64,000 bases of DNA from Pomphorhynchus laevis (lineage: Eukaryota > Acanthocephala > Palaeacanthocephala > Echinorhynchida > Pomphorhynchidae), in contig WNNJ02002276.1 in NCBI GenBank assembly GCA_012934845.2, positions 1-64,000 on the forward strand, written 5' to 3'. The position numbers and the translations under genes are program-made. Positions 60,598 through 64,000 of the stretch are shown here, one piece after another. Each line of letters begins with the position of its first letter. Position 1 is the stretch's first letter. Under the pieces are notes generated by a model. It was not told where the DNA came from and ran no database searches. It worked only from the letters and a program-made list of their open reading frames with translations.

Positions 60598-61915
60598 AAA
60601 TTATAACTCAAGAATCATCTATCACTTCTACTCGCCTCGTCGTCCCGGAACTCCTTCATCTTCTCCCTGTCTCACCTGCCGAAGTCTCAACTGTCCTCAT
60701 GTATTTGTCCAGCAAAACCTCACCTGCCGATTCTCTACATACCCCCATACTTAAATCCATATGCTCATCAATATCCCCATTTCTCACAACCTTGTTTAAG
60801 TCGTCCATCCAAAGTCGTATCTTCCCTTCACACTGGAAATCCGCAATCGTTCGTCCCCTCCTTAAGAAACAATCACTCGACCCCTCACTTTCTTCTAGCT
60901 ATAGCCCCATTTCACTCCTCGCTATTCTTTCCATCTCTTAGATCGCCTTATCTTAACACAGATCAAAGTTTATCTCTCTTCATTCAATCTGTACCCTCCT
61001 TTTCAATCCGCTTTCCTCTCTAATCACTCCACAGAAATCGCCTACAAGAAAGTTTACAAATACCTACTCACCTCTCGTTACAACGCTCTATATAGTGTCC
61101 TCATCTCCTACGACCTCTCCTTCGCCTTCAACATCGTCGATCACTCCATCCTTTCTCGCCTTCGTTATGACTACTGCTTTTTTCCTCCTCTATAGTATGG
61201 CTTGCCTTATATCTATCCGACCGTTCTTTTCGCGTCTGATCAAATTTATCATCCTCTCATCCCGTCCATAGTTTCTGCGGGGTCTCACAAGGTTCAGTCC
61301 AAGGTCTCTTGTTTTTCTCTCTTCTACTTGACGATCTCTCTCTGTTTATCAACCCTTACTCCTTTAATGTCATGCATTACGCCGATGAAATCCTTATATA
61401 TGCTCATGCACTCGCACATCACATACACGATATCGCAATTTCTGCCTACAACTGACTTTCGTCTATCTACAAACGTCTCTCCCATCTTCGTCTCGTTCTA
61501 AACTCCGACACGTCCAAAATAATGTGGATCCTTCCCCGTCAACCTTACATATCTTCTCCAGTTGTATATTTTGCCTCATCAATCATCCACATAGTCCACA
61601 ATCTCACTTTCTTTGGATTCCATTTCGATGATCACCTTTTCCTTAAACCCTTTGTCCGTTACAAGGTCCACTGGTCTAACTTATTTCTTCTTGACATCCA
61701 CTGTATTAGCCCCCTTATCGACTTCCGTTCCTGTATGTCTCTTATTTCATCGCTTCTTTTCCCTAAAATCGATTACTGCCTCAGCCTTTTCGCTAATTCT
61801 CCAAAATCCATCATTTTACCCCTACAACGCATCATCAACTCCACCGTTCGAGTGCTCATACGTCTCCGTCGCTTTGACCACACATCCTATATCTTGACGA
61901 AAATACCATCATTAG
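60598..61915 (+). mobile_element. CR1/L2-like LINE, RT domain remnant
   Basis: C/T-rich. Pieces in three frames: LHLLPVSPAEVSTVLMYLSS, KTSPADSLHTPILKSI, WKSAIVRPLLKKQSLDPSLS, SYSPISLLAILS, a Q-A-F..HSTEIA region near 61010-61040, a DLSFAFNIVDHSIL motif A near 61105, a YADEILIYAHA type motif C near 61380, and LRLVLNSDTSKIMWI near 61490. It ends at about 61915 in INSTVRVLIRLRRFDHTS. At least six frame breaks. Base composition and style match the ORF1/endonuclease half at 6.1-8.8 kb. Confidence 0.75.
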
Positions 61916-61984
61916 AGCATGCAAACAGACAAAGGGAGGTGACGGAACATCCGGTCTTGAAGCACTTGTGTAGCGACACATGCG

Positions 61985-63990
61985 CACCCGATTTGGTACT
62001 CAATCAAACAACCTAGCCAGGACCCTTGCAGGTTTGGCGATCCGCGTCACGATCGAGTCGTTCAGTACAGGGTCTGTCGAAGCTTTTACCGCATGCAGAC
62101 TAATCACACTAGAAAAGAAAACATGCGGAATTAGACCAATAGGTATATGTGACACATTCCGACGAATCGTAAGCAAGGCAATCCTGCATATTATTTCCAC
62201 AGAAGAGTGCAACTTGTCACAAGTCATAGGCGGTATACGAAAAACGGTATACGCTTGCTTCATAGCGCTTAACGTGAATATTCTGTCATTTGCTTGATGG
62301 CAATCGACGCCTCCAGCGCTTTCAACTGAATTTATCGAGCTACATATCTTCACAATATAGAATACGTTTGTCCATACCCTCATTGCGCTTTGCTCAATTT
62401 ATACCAAACCCTAGCACTGATCACCCTAGGTGGTAGCAGTATATACTAGTTGGAAGGATTCACTCAAGGTGACCCCTTCACAATTTATGGTTTCTAATTA
62501 TAATCCCTTTCCGCTAATCGACACAATACAACAGTTCGTTCCAAACATACATCAGAAATGTATGCCGATGATGTCAACTTCGTCGGTTACCCAGATATAT
62601 TAAAAAAAGTTTGAGGAATTCTAGTCAAGGATGGATCGAAATACGGATATTACGTAAACGCGGTAAAATCTTAGATACTCTTACACAGACCACTCTGTCA
62701 AAACAATATGTCATCTCCATAAATTCGCAAAAAATCGGCCGGTTTGTCAATTCTCGGTTCCTTGTCGGTTGACTTGAGTATGAGCAAGAAGCGATCACCC
62801 AACATTTAAAAAATTGGGACCTCCTCATCACTCGCCCGACGTCAGTCGCTAAGATAGATACACAAGTCACTTTTACATGAAATGCCGGGCCATTCAAGAC
62901 AAGTTGACGCACGTACTACGAACGTGTCAATGTCAACCGGTATGGTTGGCATTGATATCCTTTAGGATGCAATAAAATCAAGCATTTTACCAAAGATAAC
63001 AAGAAACATGCGGCGGTGAATGATATACAATTCTGACCTCTCCGCTAAGCTAGGCGGTATGAGAGTCTTCGATCCGTCATTCATGGCGCCCCTGGACTAC
63101 GAAGCGTCTATACAAATTTGTTCTACGTATAACAGTAATCCAGGCGGAAATGCCTTACGTGATAGACAGAAAATCATGTTCAAGCGGATCGCAACCCACC
63201 CGACCACGGCCTTCCAAGTGCGCATCACGCGATCACCCATTCATCATAACCCGGCACTTAAAAACATTGTAGCACACGCATCAAGATGCGGTGCATTTGG
63301 CTTGTTAAGCGCCCTGCCTCCGAAAACGAAAACTCCACTTGAACTTTAACGAATTTACTGATGCCATTTCAACACGATATGGTTTAATACCAAACAACTT
63401 AGTCGATAAACACTGCCCATGCAGAGCTGAATTCCAGGTCGGACATGCCCTCTCATGCATCAAAGGTGGCCTTCCAACCATCAGGCACAATGCGTTACGT
63501 GACATAATTGCTCATTAACTAACTAGTGTGTGTCACAGCGTGGAAATCGAACCACAACTATCCCCAGTTCCTGAAAACCTAAAATTTGGCGCGTTAAACA
63601 CGTCAAGAGGCTATGGAGTCAGGATAGAAGTGGTAGGGACAGGACTTAACGACACACGATATGAGCGTACATTCTTGGATGTCAGTGTCTTTTCCATTTT
63701 TGCTCAATCGTTTTTCAACCGATCCCTCTCGTCCTCGTTCAAGTTCAACGACAACAGGAAGATTTCAAAATACGAAGAAAGAGTGACATCAGTCGAAAAA
63801 GGTTTATTCGTACCGTTTATTCTATCGTCGTCAGGTGGAGTGAAGACCGCGATCGATCTTTAATAAAATTAATCGCTACTACAGAATCAAGACAGAGCTT
63901 CACGAGCTACGCCGACAAAATATCAAACCTCAAAAGCAGGTTGTCGTTTGAAGTGGCACGTTATTAATCCGTATGCCTCCGAGTCCCGAT
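61985..63990 (+). mobile_element. RLE-type element, RT start and C-terminal half, broken
   Basis: Begins in a frame with FTACRLITLEKKTCGIRPIG then ICDTFRRIVSKAIL (the GVRPIGV.....RRI.GKA block). The central RT is badly decayed to about 63000. Better pieces follow: DLSAKLGGMRVFDPSFMAPL then YEASIQICSTYN (63020-63349), FTDAISTRYGLIPNNLVDKH and CPCRAEFQVGHALSCIKGGL near 63420, IRHNALRDIIAH, and a nuclease-like part RTFLDVSVFSIFAQSFF with KISKYEERVTSVEKGLFVPF (63528-63863). It may run past the right edge of the window. Confidence 0.72.
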
Positions 63991-64000
63991 AAGTTCGAGA

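Overview
This is AT-rich eukaryotic DNA, almost certainly from an invertebrate animal and probably an arthropod or close relative. The reasons are the mixture of mobile elements (several Penelope-like elements, APE-type and RLE-type LINEs, a Ty3/Gypsy fossil, Merlin and hAT DNA transposons), a toti-like viral fossil, the lack of operons, and long AT-rich stretches without genes. I could not name the species. Most of the coding sequence belongs to transposable elements. Only two or three short reading frames (28261-28365, 28862-29347, perhaps 37280-38180) look like candidate host genes or exons.

Layout. 0-2.4 kb: two halves of a Penelope-like element (PLE) in opposite orientation, joined by palindromic repeats. 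2.5-3.3 kb: a 357-bp tandem repeat. 3.4-4.9 kb: a PLE-like remnant split by a LINE. 5.1-5.9 kb: Gypsy pol fossil. 5.9-6.1 kb: 20-bp minisatellite. 6.1-8.8 kb: 5' half of a CR1/L2-like LINE. 8.8-10.5 kb: two tandem-repeat families (443 bp and 360 bp), each carrying hammerhead ribozyme motifs. 10.6-18.9 kb: a cluster of four or five broken PLEs with an RTE-like LINE among them. 18.9-25.6 kb: two head-to-tail copies of one APE-type LINE (copies A and B). 25.7-30.2 kb: AT-rich, mostly non-repetitive DNA with the best host-gene candidates. 30.2-32.1 kb: LINE copy C. 32.2-34.2 kb: Merlin transposon with about 80-bp terminal inverted repeats. 34.4-36.2 kb: hAT transposase remnant running into a toti-like RdRp fossil. 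37.2-38.2 kb: a PLE-type 3' end and an orphan reading frame. 38.2-41.2 kb: RLE-type retroelement on the minus strand. 41.5-43.1 kb: RTE-like LINE on the minus strand. 43.2-43.6 kb: Gypsy fossil tail. 43.6-44.6 kb: a PLE without GIY-YIG domain. 44.9-45.8 kb: RLE-type fragment between direct repeats. 46.0-49.9 kb: Gypsy fossil with both short LTRs. 50.2-59.8 kb: a large inverted repeat built around two head-to-head LINE copies (D and E). 60.3-64 kb: three LINE/RLE fragments.

The most interesting signal is at 8.8-10.6 kb. Two unrelated tandem-repeat units each contain a hammerhead core (CTGANGA, stem II, GAAA, stem III, GTC) in the right order, and the 443-bp unit also has A-box and B-box like sequences. 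This resembles animal retrozymes, which are small tandem repeats that yield self-cleaving circular RNAs and are thought to be moved by PLE machinery. A PLE begins within about 100 bases of the last ribozyme. Hammerhead-like pieces also occur at the 3' ends of several PLEs here. A second notable object is the 9.6-kb palindrome, whose arms are nearly identical in their outer parts but divergent in the centre.
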